In this document: piece after piece, positions 10,801-20,169 of the stretch
Numbering within the stretch: position 1 is the first letter of the stretch
Layout: every line of letters starts with the position of its first letter
Assembly: GCA_029948255.1 (NCBI GenBank)
Contig: JALIZF010001567.1
Span: 310,001-374,000 of the forward strand
Source: Telmatactis stephensoni
Lineage: Eukaryota; Cnidaria; Anthozoa; Actiniaria; Isophelliidae
Length of the DNA: 64,000 bases
Reading direction: 5' to 3'
The notes under the pieces: generated by a model
The model's database searches: none
Told to the model about the DNA's origin: nothing
Seen by the model: the letters and a program-made list of their open reading frames with translations, nothing else
Program-made: the position numbers and the translations under genes

Positions 10801-13800
10801 TTTTCAATGTGTGAGGTATCCCCTGATATGTATACAGGTCTGTATACACACACAAACCAATATGAAGTGACCGCAAGTACTGGTTAGTATGCTAAACAGT
10901 GAGACGGGAGTGCCAAAGCTTATGTGAATTTATTGAAAGCAAAGGTATAAAGGGATTTCCTGGCAGCTATCTTTATGTTTTCATAGTTCCAAAACATATA
11001 CTTTTTTATGCGTTTAGGTCTTCCATCCACACGAAAGCGATGAAAACGCTCACCGTAAAGGAATATTTTCGAAGTCGTTCTCTAAAGTGGATACTTTCGA
11101 AAACTCCGTTTTCGTGTGGAGAGCGCTGACGAATTATCAATGGAACATTCACAAAGCGTTCGCGTGTGGACGGAGCTAAACGGTTAAAAAGTATACGTTT
11201 ACAAACGAAACCGCATACGTATTGACGACTCTAAAAGGATTCGAAAACGTTCATCGTTTTCGTGTAACGTTCATCGTTTTCGTGTAGACTTCAATAGTCC
11301 TATGTGTTTACGGGGCCTAAATTAGCATATAGAATACTCGGTAGTCAGAACCGTGAGTACATGTCTAAACGCAGTAGGCATAACATATAACATGGAGTGA
11401 AAACAAATCCCTTTTAGTTTACTTTGTGCTTACATTTAAAATTATATGTTCAACGCTCAACTAGGTACAAACGTTCCACGAGCCTTGAACAATGAATATT
11501 CAAGATGTCATGATTAATAAAAAGTTCTTTTGTTTCATCTGCACGAGATGTCGAGAATGTTTGTTATCGCAAAAAGGTCTAATGAAGGACATCTCAACTT
11601 AATATTTAAGTTAAAAGATGTAACGAAGTTGGTGTTTATATTTCGGTTTAATGTTAAACCATTCTCAAAACAATACAACATGTTTGGCTATTTGTACCAA
11701 AATGAGAATTTGGATTAGAACAATACCAATTCTTTGGAATTTAGGTGTCAAGATCTTAATGAATAAAGATTCCAAAAAACAAAGTTCATTGAAGTGTGGA
11801 TTCATCACCAATACAGAAGTGTTCTGTAAAACAATGTTTCTTAAGTGTTCATTCGTCACAGTAATCCTTTTTTTGTTGCATAAAGTCTCTGGTAGGCACA
11901 TTAATTTTAGGATGAACTTGTACTCTTCACAGTTGTTTAAGTAGTGATAGATGACCGATTTGCTACCTGTTGAGTGTTCATCAAGATGCGTAACTAAGCA
12001 TCTACCCGTTTTACCCATGTATGAATCTTTGCAACTGGGGCATGTCAATGACAGACAATGTGAGATTTTAACTTGTCAGGCACTGGATCTTTAGTACTAC
12101 AGTAATTAAGGATCTGTCTTGTTTTGTAGAGGACATTGCACTTGATGTTTCTTTTAACAAAACTTATGTCCAGCATACGGAATATTTATCCAGATGGTTC
12201 TTATGTTGGAATCATCACATGAAGTTGAGCATGTGTTTTGCTTCACTTTTGGTGCTTTTAAACAATTCAATCAAGGCCTTCGATACATTTTTAGGAAATT
12301 GATTCCACAAGAGGAACTCATTTATTTTCCCAACCTGTTTACAGATTAAGCATTTCTTGGTACTACATATGCAAGAAACTCTATGGTATAAGGCTCTCAC
12401 CCAGGCTGTTTTCCTCCACCAAGGCTCAAAATTATTAAAGGAGACATATTGGCCAGTATCGGTGTCCTTGGGATAGACATCAGTTGTTGTCCTATGGATT
12501 GCAATGTCTAGAAAGTGAACATTTCCATCATCAAAGGTGTCAACTGTGAAGCATTAGTTCTTATGAAAACCATTAAATGTTTGAAGTATTTGTTGGACAT
12601 GTTCGGGTTTAACCAAGACCAACATGTCGTCAACATATCAACCATAAAGCTTGATTAGGTTGAATTAAACCGAAATATAAACACCACCTTTGTTACATCT
12701 TCTAACTTAAATATTAAGTTGAGATGTCCTTCATCAGACTATTTTTCTTATTATATTTTCTTAAACTGTCAGCTGGATATGTGTTAAGATATCATCACTT
12801 TGTAAGAAATAAGGAGCCATTCCAAAGAAAAATAGTCAAAAACCTAAAGTAAAACAAGTTACTTAATAAGAAAAAACCTTTTTTGCCTAGCCAAACAAAT
12901 CAAAACTATTAGCAAAAAATTCCCGAGCTTTCTGTTATGGCAGATGTGCGTGTCTCACTCTGAATGGTGGAATCCTGAGCTTTTCTGATGAAAAGCAAAC
13001 ACTGACTTTTCGCTTTGAACTGAGCTAATTATAAAACAAATCATTTACAAAAGGAGAGAAAATTAGTTTTTGCTTCAATTTGCCGACTTCAAGCTGCCGT
13101 AATTGGGCTGTAAGCAATTTTTTGGAGTTGTAAACCACATCTTTTGCCTTTTTGTTGAGTTTGCTTGCTTGATCATTGCCTAAAAGGTCGAAGTCTTCAC
13201 TGAATTCTAAAAGGAAGAAATAAGTTAAAGCTGACTCCGAGACTCTCTCAAAATGTCTACAATTACTTTGGTACCAAATCTATGTGGCTCTTGAAGATGA
13301 TGGCCAGAAAAAATAAGTCTTTTTGAGAATGAGTGAAAGGATAGTGATTTTCTCAAGGCGTATTTTGTATGATGGCTTGGTGAGTTTGATTGTAATGTAC
13401 ATATTATGTCTTGTTATATGTTGTAATATTGCTGATACAACTATTTGGATATGCATCTTCATTTCATCAAATTTCTCATTGGCTATTCAATCGAACATCA
13501 GATACTTTCCAGGAAAATCATAGCAAGCTTATCAATTTTTGCCTACACACAGCCCAGTTTATTGAGTGTTTGTACTGCCGCCAGGTCAGTGTTGTTTTAT
13601 CTTTTCAAAAATGTCCAAAGTTTATTCTAAAATGAGGGTCATTTGATTTTTTGTTGGATTTTTTACACATCTTCACTTCACTTTACTTCACTTTAATAAT
13701 ATGTGCTACCTTAAAAAATGAGTAATATACTTGCACAGAGGCCAGCGGTTCACATACATGTTAGATTTTATATGAGATAAAAAAACAGATTCTTTTTTAT

Positions 13801-15561
13801 AAGTCATATCAATAACAGGTTGTGAAAGAATGCCGGTCCAGACTGGAGGATTCCGACCACTCTCATAACCAATCAGATTTTTCCCTTTATCTTCAGACTG
13901 GCCTGCCATATAATTATAATGACTCAAAATAGGGATACTTTAGATGCCATACTGTGTTCACTGTGAATTCTCTAGAATAGATTTTATATAACTGTTCAAA
14001 ATAGCATGGTTATGATAGGAATATTGATATTACAGCACTGGTGTGCAGAAAAGGGGCATGGTTTTGATAGGAATATTGATATTACAGCACTGGTGTCCAG
14101 ACAAGGGCCATGGTTATGATAGGAATATTGATATTACAGCACTGGTGTGCAGACAAGGGCCATGGTTATGATAGGAATATTGATATTACAGCACTGGTGT
14201 ACAGACAAGGGGCATGGTTATGATAGGAATATTGATATTACAGTACTGGTGTGCAGACAAGGGGCATGGTTATGATAGGAATATTGATATTACAGCACTG
14301 GTGTGCAGACAAGGGCCATGGTTATGATACGAATATTGATATTACAGCACTGGTGTGCAGACAAGGGCCATGGTTATGATAGGAATATTGATATTACAGC
14401 ACTGGTGTGCAGACAAGGGCCATGGTTATGATAGGAATATTGATATTACAGCATTGGTGTCCAGACAAGGGGCATGGTTATAATAGGAATATTGATATTA
14501 CAGCACTGGTGTACAGACAAGGGGCATGGTTATGATAGGAATATTGATATTACAGCACTGGTGTGCAGACAAGGGGCATGGTTATGATAGGAATATTGAT
14601 ATTACAGCACTGGTGTACAGACAAGGGGCATGGTTATGATAGGAATATTGATATTACAGCACTGGTGTACAGACAAGGGGCATGGTTATGATAGGAATAT
14701 TGATATTACAGCACTGGTGTACAGACAAGGGGCATGGTTATGATAGGAATATTGATATTACAGCACTGGTGTGCAGACAAGGGGCATGGTTATGATAGGA
14801 ATATTGATATTACAGCACTGGTGTACAGACAAGGGGCAGTCCATTTAACACTAATGAGACAACAACAACAACAACATTATATTACTCCAATTAAACAAAG
14901 ATCGTCATTTTTTTGCTTGAGTTTATGAACATTATCCTTTGTCATTCTATTTTATATTGTGTATATGGCTTCTCAATCTCAAATATCTGATGTACAATGG
15001 GGAGAAAACATAACACAAATGCACAACTTTGAAAGTACATTTATAAAGGCATTGTACTGACCTAATTTGAATTTTTTCCTCTTAGCATCAAGTGCCTGGG
15101 TTCTTAGCCTTTGTCTTTCCTTTGCTTTAAGAGTTGCATCTAAAGCAGCTCTTGCCTTGGGATCAGATAAAACTTCAAACGCTTTGGTTAACTCATCAAA
15201 AATTGCAGCTAGAAAAATGTGCCAAAATGGAATCAGGATACATGTTATTGGCTAAGGAATGCTTTTTATGGGTAAAAATTTGTTTAGAAGCACATATAAT
15301 TATCAAAAATAAACTTAGTAAAGTGATGAAGTGACATGTTGACAGCATACCAGCTCGTGGATCGTCTGGGTTCTTATCAGGATGACAAGTAAGTGCTTTC
15401 TTGCGATAAGCTTTGGTTATCTACACAATCAACAAAAACAAATCAATAAAATACCATTCAATTAATGCATATCTTTCCTCACAATTGCCTGTATTTACTT
15501 CTCTATCACTGCTTTCTTGAGTAACCCCTAAAATCTCGTAAACGTTCTTCTTGTCCGCCAT
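4809..15561 (-). CDS. DNAJC17: DNAJC17 homologue (J-domain protein), 3' part missing
   Basis: Five exons read in phase on the minus strand: 15561-15499, 15420-15351, 15208-15062, 5415-5339 and 4934-4809 (161 codons). The product starts [13 protein letters not shown], carries the J-domain HPD signature ([12 protein letters not shown]), then [20 protein letters not shown] and a charged coiled coil ending [16 protein letters not shown]...TPKLK, matching human DNAJC17 order closely. DNAJC17 is a nuclear Hsp40 linked to the spliceosome; the HPD triad stimulates Hsp70 ATPase. The last exon ends in phase 0 at a GT donor. The RRM that follows TPKLK in relatives is not recognisable between 4808 and 1, so it lies off the window or was not seen. 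Intron 3 (5416-15061, 9.6 kb) holds the Merlin, foldback and Penelope elements and a minisatellite. Confidence 0.9.
4935..5338. other. DNAJC17 intron 4
   Basis: This 404-bp intron has minus-strand GTAAAT donor and CTACAG acceptor. No repeat or gene is recognised inside. Confidence 0.7.
5756..6359 (-). pseudogene. Merlin-type transposase, truncated after first catalytic Asp
   Basis: From ATG at 6357-6359 the frame encodes [11 protein letters not shown]...[14 protein letters not shown], a zinc-ribbon-like N-terminus (CxCG ... [11 protein letters not shown]), an HTH-like stretch ([14 protein letters not shown]), then [20 protein letters not shown] and [20 protein letters not shown]. This is the start of the IS1595/ISXO2 DDE domain, with the Asp of EIDES as first catalytic residue. 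The coding match stops there: the frame runs directly into the left TIR ([12 protein letters not shown]) and out into host DNA, with a stop at 5685. The second and third acidic residues are absent. The protein cannot be an active transposase by itself, so the copy probably moved in trans. The start fits Merlin relatives. Confidence 0.85.
6572..6579 (+). promoter_or_regulatory. TATA box of the Merlin-borne gene
   Basis: TATAAATA lies 95 bp upstream of the ATG at 6674, inside the 314-bp gap shared with the divergent transposase start. Spacing suits a short 5' UTR. Inferred from sequence alone. Confidence 0.55.
6674..7585 (+). CDS. Transposon-borne zinc-knuckle / coiled-coil / HTH-like protein
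   Basis: This is an intact single-exon ORF of 303 codons with ATG at 6674 and TAA at 7583-7585. Residues 8-21 form an exact CX2CX4HX4C knuckle ([14 protein letters not shown]), followed by a second Cys cluster ([13 protein letters not shown], about 25-37), a basic KKRSK patch, a Pro-rich linker (about 48-68), and a heptad-rich coiled coil (about 72-195). The C-terminal helical region includes [21 protein letters not shown], which reads like a helix-turn-helix. I do not recognise the family. It sits inside the Merlin-type TIRs, divergent from the truncated transposase, so it moves with the element. It might bind nucleic acid or help the transposase; that is inference. Its 3' end carries a histone-type stem-loop. 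Confidence 0.85.
   Translation: MSSRITKCTVCTETGHSRIHCMNICQSCCGDKRKCDCKAPPKKRSKTSQQPTSQPPAPASPPPPQVEPVDYKKLYNQLMKKYQQVSSAYQSVKVNNETWPIEKKKLLKELELCRNNSSHVTELEEDNEELVSMNRQKSAEIVELKSTIDDLKSTITEKNATIDILKLEIAEMKRNQDQTDQPTQRTDQPPTSKIRTGRFDLTKIHDRAVLRVIQSEHCTIRNAFRLASISRSTVRDFVAIAELRIIDEETYNEVISDPTLRSIKSMEMLCRKRLRRHMDRLGQMRTEGALLPMTFDESFYRAE
7606..7625 (+). terminator. Histone-mRNA-type 3' stem-loop
   Basis: Twenty nt after the stop codon at 7585 comes a perfect 6-bp stem GGCTCC/GGAGCC with loop TTTA, preceded by AAAAAC and followed by ACCA. Stem length, 4-nt U-rich loop, 5' A-rich flank and 3' ACCA all match the stem-loop bound by SLBP in replication-dependent histone mRNAs. A purine-rich GAAAAG follows at about 7634, where a U7-binding element would lie. 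A canonical-looking AATAAA also occurs further on (about 7664-7676). Confidence 0.75.
7951..7979. repeat. Short perfect hairpin
   Basis: Arms GTCCAGACAA and TTGTCTGGAC flank a short loop, downstream of the Merlin-borne gene. The role is unknown. Confidence 0.6.
8061..8560 (+). repeat. Tandem repeat of about 230 bp inside the Merlin element
   Basis: The unit starts GAAAAGCGAAAAGCGTCC at about 8062 and again at 8283, with a third partial copy at about 8520. Shared blocks include CTATCTACAAGCGATCAG and TCTAGTGAAATCAAATACAC. Non-coding. Confidence 0.85.
8652..8745 (+). repeat. Subterminal minisatellite of GGTAACGGTAA type
   Basis: Seven or more degenerate 11-12-bp units (GGTAAGGTAACGG / GGTAAGGTGACGG) lie next to the right TIR. 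Related GGTCGGTAA motifs lie next to the left TIR (5785-5830), as expected for subterminal transposase-binding repeats (inferred). Confidence 0.75.
8808..9060. repeat. Right half of an older palindromic element split by the Merlin element
   Basis: TAGGAGGATATTTGGTCATG at about 8812 is inverted at about 8896-8918 (CAAATATCCTCCTA). AAGCTTGGTCAATAAC at about 8930 mirrors GTTATTGGCCAAGC at 5733-5746, left of the Merlin insertion. Removing the Merlin element rejoins a palindrome. Confidence 0.6.
9091..11581. mobile_element. 2.5-kb element with about 550-bp terminal inverted repeats
   Basis: The left arm is about 9091-9641 and the right arm about 11011-11581. Outer ends are TAGACCTTTTTGCGATAACA and its inverse, with TA at both borders. 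The arms stay similar over their length, with small indels and substitutions. The 1.4-kb middle has only short frames and an irregular GTCTTSGACYRAGTTTTT repeat (10380-10590). No transposase is recognised, so this is a non-autonomous foldback-type element. Confidence 0.85.
10380..10590 (+). repeat. Degenerate repeat of about 22 bp inside the foldback element
   Basis: Eight or so copies resembling CTTGGACTAAGTTTTTGT, with drift, form the spacer between the arms. Non-coding. Confidence 0.7.
11582..12745 (-). pseudogene. Penelope-like retroelement remnant (RT plus GIY-YIG)
   Basis: Read on the minus strand, about 12650-12600 encodes a reverse-transcriptase box C ([14 protein letters not shown], preceded by an in-frame stop). 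A broken thumb follows ([21 protein letters not shown]). At 12048-11900 comes [25 protein letters not shown], the GIY-YIG endonuclease end typical of Penelope-like elements. Stops and frameshifts make it non-functional. The ends form an inverted pair of about 85 bp (11582-11670 and 12655-12740; GACATCTCAACTTAATATTT and inverse). It abuts the foldback element exactly at 11581/11582. Confidence 0.8.
13025..13206 (-). CDS. Possible exon, unknown protein, in DNAJC17 intron 3
   Basis: After a good minus-strand acceptor (TTCTTCCTTTTAG, exon from 13206) a frame of about 60 codons reads [19 protein letters not shown]...[18 protein letters not shown] and stops at TAG 13025-13027. It is charged and helical, coiled-coil-like. 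It does not fit between DNAJC17 exons 3 and 4, which join in phase without it. It could be an alternative 3' exon or part of a nested gene. Family not recognised. Confidence 0.35.
13706..13927 (-). CDS. Possible small exon or ORF, unknown, in DNAJC17 intron 3
   Basis: A 73-codon minus frame reads ...[31 protein letters not shown]...[17 protein letters not shown]... Its composition is more protein-like than nearby shadow frames, and it lies 500 bp upstream of the possible exon at 13206-13025 on the same strand. The two could belong to one small nested gene. I do not recognise it and see no decisive splice sites. Confidence 0.3.
   Translation of the reverse strand: MSHYNYMAGQSEDKGKNLIGYESGRNPPVWTGILSQPVIDMTYKKESVFLSHIKSNMYVNRWPLCKYITHFLR
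14004..14838 (+). repeat. Minisatellite, 52 bp x 16
   Basis: The unit starts CATGGTTATGATAGGAATAT and contains TTGATATTACAGCACTGGTG. About 16 copies have period 52 (first copy 53), differing mainly at GTGTGCAG/GTGTACAG/GTGTCCAG and GGGGC/GGGCC. The array lies in DNAJC17 intron 3. Confidence 0.95.
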
Positions 15562-15634
15562 ATTAAATTTCTTGGTGCGCATGCTCATAAGACTGCTGCT
15601 GTCCAGTTCTTTAGGATGTTCGGTCGGTTTAACA
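15562..15634. promoter_or_regulatory. Compact divergent promoter of DNAJC17 and glucose-6-phosphatase
   Basis: Only 73 bp separate the DNAJC17 ATG (minus, 15559-15561) from the glucose-6-phosphatase ATG (plus, 15635-15637). No TATA box is visible. The two 5' UTRs must overlap or be very short, so initiation control is likely shared. Confidence 0.7.
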
Positions 15635-18141
15635 ATGGACGTCCTTCATGGAGTTGGTGTAGACGTAATCTTATGGCTTCAAAATAACCTGGCTTCGTTA
15701 GCCAATCAAATGCTATTTCTTAGCCATGTAGGAGACCCTAAGAATTCTTTCTTGTTGTATTTTCCAATATCATATTGTATGGATAGAGTACTGGGTCTTG
15801 TGGTGCTCTGGGTAGCTGTGCTGTCTGAATGGATTAACCTTGTTTTAAAGTGGTATGTATTCAGTAATCTTAGATAAATACTTTGGTTGTGTTAGATTTA
15901 TATATTAGTTTGTGAAGTTATCAGCGTTTCCTAGCTTGTGTTCTGTTGCCCTCCCCATTCCTCAATTACCCTGCCAGCCAGTTTTGCTATTCATTGAATG
16001 TAGACAAGAGGGGGATATAAGGCCTGGTGTCCGCACCAAAAAACGTAAAAAATTCAAACTGCATCAAATTTTGACAACAACAACAACAACAGGGGCGGTT
16101 CCAGGGGGTTGTCCATGGGTGCACCGGGCACCCCCCTAGCACCGTACTTATCCATTTTTTCCTATAGGCTTCTTGCAAGATGATGTCATCAGATTCCATT
16201 GTTACGAGGCTGCCATCTTGGATGTGATGTCATCTCTCAAGAGGCCTATTTGGGACATCCCCTTTGCAAAATCCTGAATCTGCCCCTGAAAAACCCTCCA
16301 AAAAGCACAATAAATAATTAACCCTTGACAAGTCAATCAAGCTTGTATCTGTATTGATTTACTAGAGATTATATAGTGACTTTTGAACCTTCGATTTTTT
16401 GCCTTAATTCTCAATAAAATTAACTGAGATACTTACTGTGCCTCCTGGTTGCTCTTGATAACCCTCTGAATGAGTTTCAGTGATTTTTGTTGGATTTTAG
16501 CTGCTTTCCCCTAGCCACTAGAGTGCATTTCATATGTCTGTGAAATAAGATCAAGTTATTTGTGCCTATTTAGTTGCTATTTAGTTGTTATTTAGTTACT
16601 ACCATTGAACCAGAACTTTCTTATAATAGCAATACACTGGAGACATCAAATACACAAGAGAATCGAGACAAATGACTTTGCATAATAGCTTTTAATTACT
16701 TTATTAGAGTGCTTACAATATAATATATCCGTGAAAAACTTTGCAAACAAAATTGTGCAATTTAGTACAAATTACAAAACTTAGAAATAAGCGAATTGTA
16801 AGAATGACAATAAACATCAAAAATGGCTCAACGCACCCTTAGCTTTATTCATAAAATCCCACTGTTTCTCCCAAAAGAAACGAGTCAAACACAGCTGAAT
16901 TAAAATAACGACAACAGACACAAGAAACGAGTCAAATTGCCCTTAGCTTTATTCAAAACTCCCGCCATTTCTCCCACAAGAGACGAGTCAAACACAGAAA
17001 AATTGAAATAACGACAACAGACACAAGAAACGAGTCAAGGGAAGGGATAAATACCGAGAAGCGAGGCTTTTAGCCATATACATCCCGAGGGCCGTAGGCC
17101 CGAGGGATGTATATGGATAAAAGCCGAGCTTCGAGGTATTTATCTGCCTTATTATATGATTGAGGAGGTTTTCACACAAAAGCGATTCAAAAAGACAATC
17201 ACTAATTAGATCATTGTTACCGAATTCCCAGAAGGAAACCTTAAATAATTTTTTTTCAATTCTATTCAGAGAAACACTAACGAACTTCATGATAACACAC
17301 AAAAGATTTTTTTGTTGAGAAGATTCCATCAGTTAGCTCAGTAGTATAGTAGTTAAAAGCGGGTATAGGAGTGCAGAAAGTCTCGGGTTCGAATTGATCT
17401 CTGTCATTTATCAAAGACTTTTTTCCCACCAAAAATCGCTACTTAGTATATTTCTAAGAAAATTTCTAAGTCTTGATGTCAACACATAAATCATCTAAGG
17501 AAGTTTGGAACGAAATTATAAATTCAAGTGATGTATCTAGATAAATCCCAGGAATTATAAATTCAAGTGATTTATACAGATACATCCCGGAGAAGCTCTA
17601 TACAAAACCCTTGAATATATAATCATCGTGAATTTAGTGATATAAAGTCCTATGAATAACAAAGAAAACAGACTCAATCATATAATAATTTGTCATAAAT
17701 GCTTTAGAACTCAAGATGGGTTATTGTGCAGTAGGGACCATTTCACAGTCATACCAAAACTGCTTAATACAATACACAATACAAGGTATGGGTAGATATG
17801 GCCCTCGATATGATTTGGATGATCTATGACAATCTATGATGTTTATTTGATAGGTTCTTAAGGGGAGAAAGACCTTACTGGTGGGTTAATGAGACTGACA
17901 AGTATAAAGACATTCAACTTTCTCAGTATCCCTTGACATGTGAGACTGGACCAGGTAAAATTAATATTAGAAGACATCAGATTAGTGTAAAAACAGCATA
18001 AGTGAACCTGGGATCAAATAGTAAATCTTCACTCAGATTTCTTTATCAACATAGGAGAAGTCGACTTTTGATCACAGCTCTTTTATACTGTATTTGCTGG
18101 GAACTCTTTGTATCGTTATATTTTACTGAAAAACCCTCATT

Positions 18142-18210
<69 letters not shown>

Positions 18211-20070
18211 ATTATTCATTATAAAAAAAGTTTAATTAGCCTAGCCCATAGTTAATAGAGGGGACCCCCTCTATTAACTATGCCTAGCCTGACTATCAGA
18301 CTATAAGAGATAGTTTGTTGTAAGGAAGAATCTCAAGGTCAGATTCAGGATTGTCCTTTGGGAACTGGGGTGCAGCCTTACAGAAATCAGAAACAATCTA
18401 GAGGACCTAGAGGATACTTTACAAAAGGATCAACAATTAAGGATTCAAAGTCATCTTATTGAAGAGATGCACCCTCCCTAAATCTGCCGCTTCATCTTCA
18501 ACTTCTTTGAAGCTCTGAAGCCACAATTATTTCCTCTGCTTTTGACCTTTCTGGCCTCTGTTATAGATGATATAAAGTGCTATCTTAGGTCAAACGAACT
18601 TTCCAACCGTTTGAATATCTGTATTCATTTTGAATTGAGTTCCGGTTCCCACTCTGCCAAACTTATTACTAATCGCTAACTAGTGCTTGACTGAGTGGGA
18701 ACTGGAACCCAATTTGAATCAAATACAGACATTCAAACCGTTGGAACATTCGTTTGACCTGAGATGATGCTTTATAACATCTATAACAGAGGCCAGAAAG
18801 GTCAAAAGCAGAGGAAATAATGTGGCTTCAGAGCTTCAAAGGACTGACTGCAGATATAAAGTACAATTTGTAACTTGGTTTATTAACATATAAGTACAAT
18901 GACTTTGCCCTAGTGCCCTTGCTGCATGGCATTCTTTGTATGTTGTGAAGAGCAGTTTGCACGACTGTAAAAAGGTCTCGGCACAAATAATTGTGCTTTG
19001 CTGGAACTGTGGAGCTTGCCTTTGGAAGTAAGGGGGTGGGGGGGGGGGGGACGAGGGAGGGTGGCAACAATGGTAGTACTGTAGATGGACCATAGTTAAT
19101 CAAAGTTAACAACCAGCTATTATACTGAAATGTAAATAGGGAAATAAAGTGGGATATAGCCGCCCTAGCCATACCCTTTTGGTGGTTGATCTGTGCTGCC
19201 ATAAGATGATGTGACAGAATAATAGTATAGGCTGTTTGTTTATTGGACTACTGGCCAATTCAGTAAACTCTGTAAAGTATCACTAAGTGGAATTATTATT
19301 GTTTTTTAATCCTAGGTTCACCATCTGGTCATGCAATGGTGACAACAGCTGTCCTGTTTACCATGTTACCATTCATTTTAAAACAAATTAACCATCAGCT
19401 AAAAGCATCTTCCCTACCAAGCAGAATATTATATTGTTCAGTGTGGATGTGTTTTACTGTTATTGTGTCATTAGTTTCACTGTCTAGAATATTCATAGCA
19501 ACACATTTCCCACATCAAGTTTTTGGTGGAGTTTTTGGAGGGATTGCTCTTTCTTATGCAGTACAAAAGCATATTGATACATATATCCAATTGAATTTTA
19601 AGCAATGCACTACTATTTCTTGCATTTTGATCTTGTTAACATTTGTGATTTATACAATTCTTTCTTATGTAATTTTTGATCCCTCAGAGTCTGTTGAAAA
19701 GGCACAGAAATGGTGTGCTAATCCTTCTTACATTCACATAGAAACAAGACCTTTCTATGCTCTTGTAAGGGATGCTGGAGCAATATTGGGTTTAGGTCTA
19801 GCACACTGGTGTTGTGGCTTTTATGGGTTGAATATTTCTGATCAGGGGACTACACCAAAGAGTGTATTATTTATAGCTGTAGAAATGGTGCTATCGTTAG
19901 CAATACTACAACTATTGAATAGTGTCAGCATAACATTCAGTACTGATTCAATGTCATATTTATTTGGATATTTCAAGAGTGTTGTCTTTGTTATTATTGT
20001 CATTTTTGTTATCCCAGCATGTAGGAAACTTGTCAAGCAGATATGTAAATGCAGCACAAAAAACGCATAG
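15635..20070 (+). CDS. G6PC: Glucose-6-phosphatase catalytic subunit (G6PC1/2/3 family)
   Basis: Three exons in phase (15635-15852, 17854-17954, 19316-20070) give 357 aa, the usual family length. The product is a multipass ER-membrane phosphatase hydrolysing glucose-6-phosphate to glucose. Visible signature: RGERPYWW (conserved Arg), GPGSPSGHAMV (His of the PSGH motif) and SRIFIATHFPHQVFGG (Arg and the phospho-acceptor His). The N-terminus MDVLHGVGVDVILWLQNN and FLLYFPISY match vertebrate G6PC paralogues. The chosen ATG aligns with family starts; an upstream in-frame TTG extension is not used. Which vertebrate paralogue is closest cannot be judged here. No clear KKXX retrieval tail is present (ends CKCSTKNA). 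Intron 2 carries (CT)n and MITEs. It shares a tiny divergent promoter with DNAJC17. Confidence 0.95.
16090..16288. mobile_element. 199-bp MITE, hAT-like ends
   Basis: Ends CAGGGGCGGTTCCAG and CTGAATCTGCCCCTG are inverted repeats. The interior is non-coding. The CAGGGGCGGATCCAG-type terminus is frequent in non-autonomous hAT elements of animals. No clear 8-bp duplication is seen because the left flank is a CAA repeat. Confidence 0.65.
16838..17040 (+). repeat. Tandem duplication, about 107 bp x 2
   Basis: Two copies share CCCTTAGCTTTATTCA, ACGAGTCAAACACAG and AAATAACGACAACAGACACA. Non-coding, in the glucose-6-phosphatase intron 1. Confidence 0.8.
17047..17146. repeat. Hairpin of about 100 bp
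   Basis: Near-perfect inverted arms (ATAAATACCGAGAAGCGAGG... and ...CCGAGCTTCGAGGTATTTAT) flank a short loop around GGCCGTAGGCC. Probably a compact palindromic transposon end. Confidence 0.75.
17333..17405 (+). repeat. tRNA-like sequence (SINE head or pseudo-tRNA)
   Basis: Box A-like TTAGCTCAGTAGTATAG and box B-like GGGTTCGAATTG are spaced as in a tRNA, but the acceptor stem does not close. Likely a SINE head or tRNA pseudogene in the glucose-6-phosphatase intron 1. Confidence 0.5.
18143..18207 (+). repeat. (CT)n microsatellite
   Basis: About 32 uninterrupted CT dinucleotides in glucose-6-phosphatase intron 2. Confidence 0.97.
18235..18294. repeat. Short palindrome
   Basis: CATAGTTAATAGAGGGG and CCCCTCTATTAACTATG form a perfect hairpin with almost no loop, flanked by CCTAGC/GCCTAGCC repeats. 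Confidence 0.75.
18505..18841. mobile_element. 337-bp palindromic MITE
   Basis: Arms of about 155 bp (CTTTGAAGCTCTGAAGCCAC and inverse at the right end) include CCTTTCTGGCCTCTGTTATA. A degraded one-arm copy of the same family lies at 35695-35815. Non-coding, in glucose-6-phosphatase intron 2. Confidence 0.85.
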
Positions 20071-20169
20071 CTAACAATTTGATTAATTAAAGATTAGTTG
20101 ACGACCAACTTAGTGCTTAATTCTATCCCTCTGGCCTGCCCACAGCCATTACCCTCTACACACAATCTG
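20071..20169. other. 3' flank of the glucose-6-phosphatase gene
   Basis: This short AT-rich stretch follows the stop codon; ATTAAA at about 20085 could serve as a poly(A) signal. No other feature is seen. Confidence 0.4.

Noticed and set aside
13025..13206. DNAJC17 exon between exons 3 and 4
   Set aside because: Exon 3 (ending ...AAATTCAAATTAG) joins exon 4 directly in phase to give KFKLDLEQQ, matching human DNAJC17, so nothing is missing there.
14004..14838. CRISPR-like array of 52-bp repeats
   Set aside because: There are no unique spacers; the units are head to tail with point differences. The context is a eukaryotic intron.
15551..15634. Extension of the glucose-6-phosphatase frame upstream
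   Set aside because: It begins at a TTG and overlaps DNAJC17 exon 1 on the other strand. The ATG at 15635 matches family starts.
17333..17405. Functional tRNA gene
   Set aside because: The box A and box B resemblance is fair, but the acceptor stem does not pair and the anticodon arm is irregular.
18002..18235. 77-codon plus ORF
   Set aside because: Half of it is Ser/Leu from the (CT)n tract, and it lies in a glucose-6-phosphatase intron.
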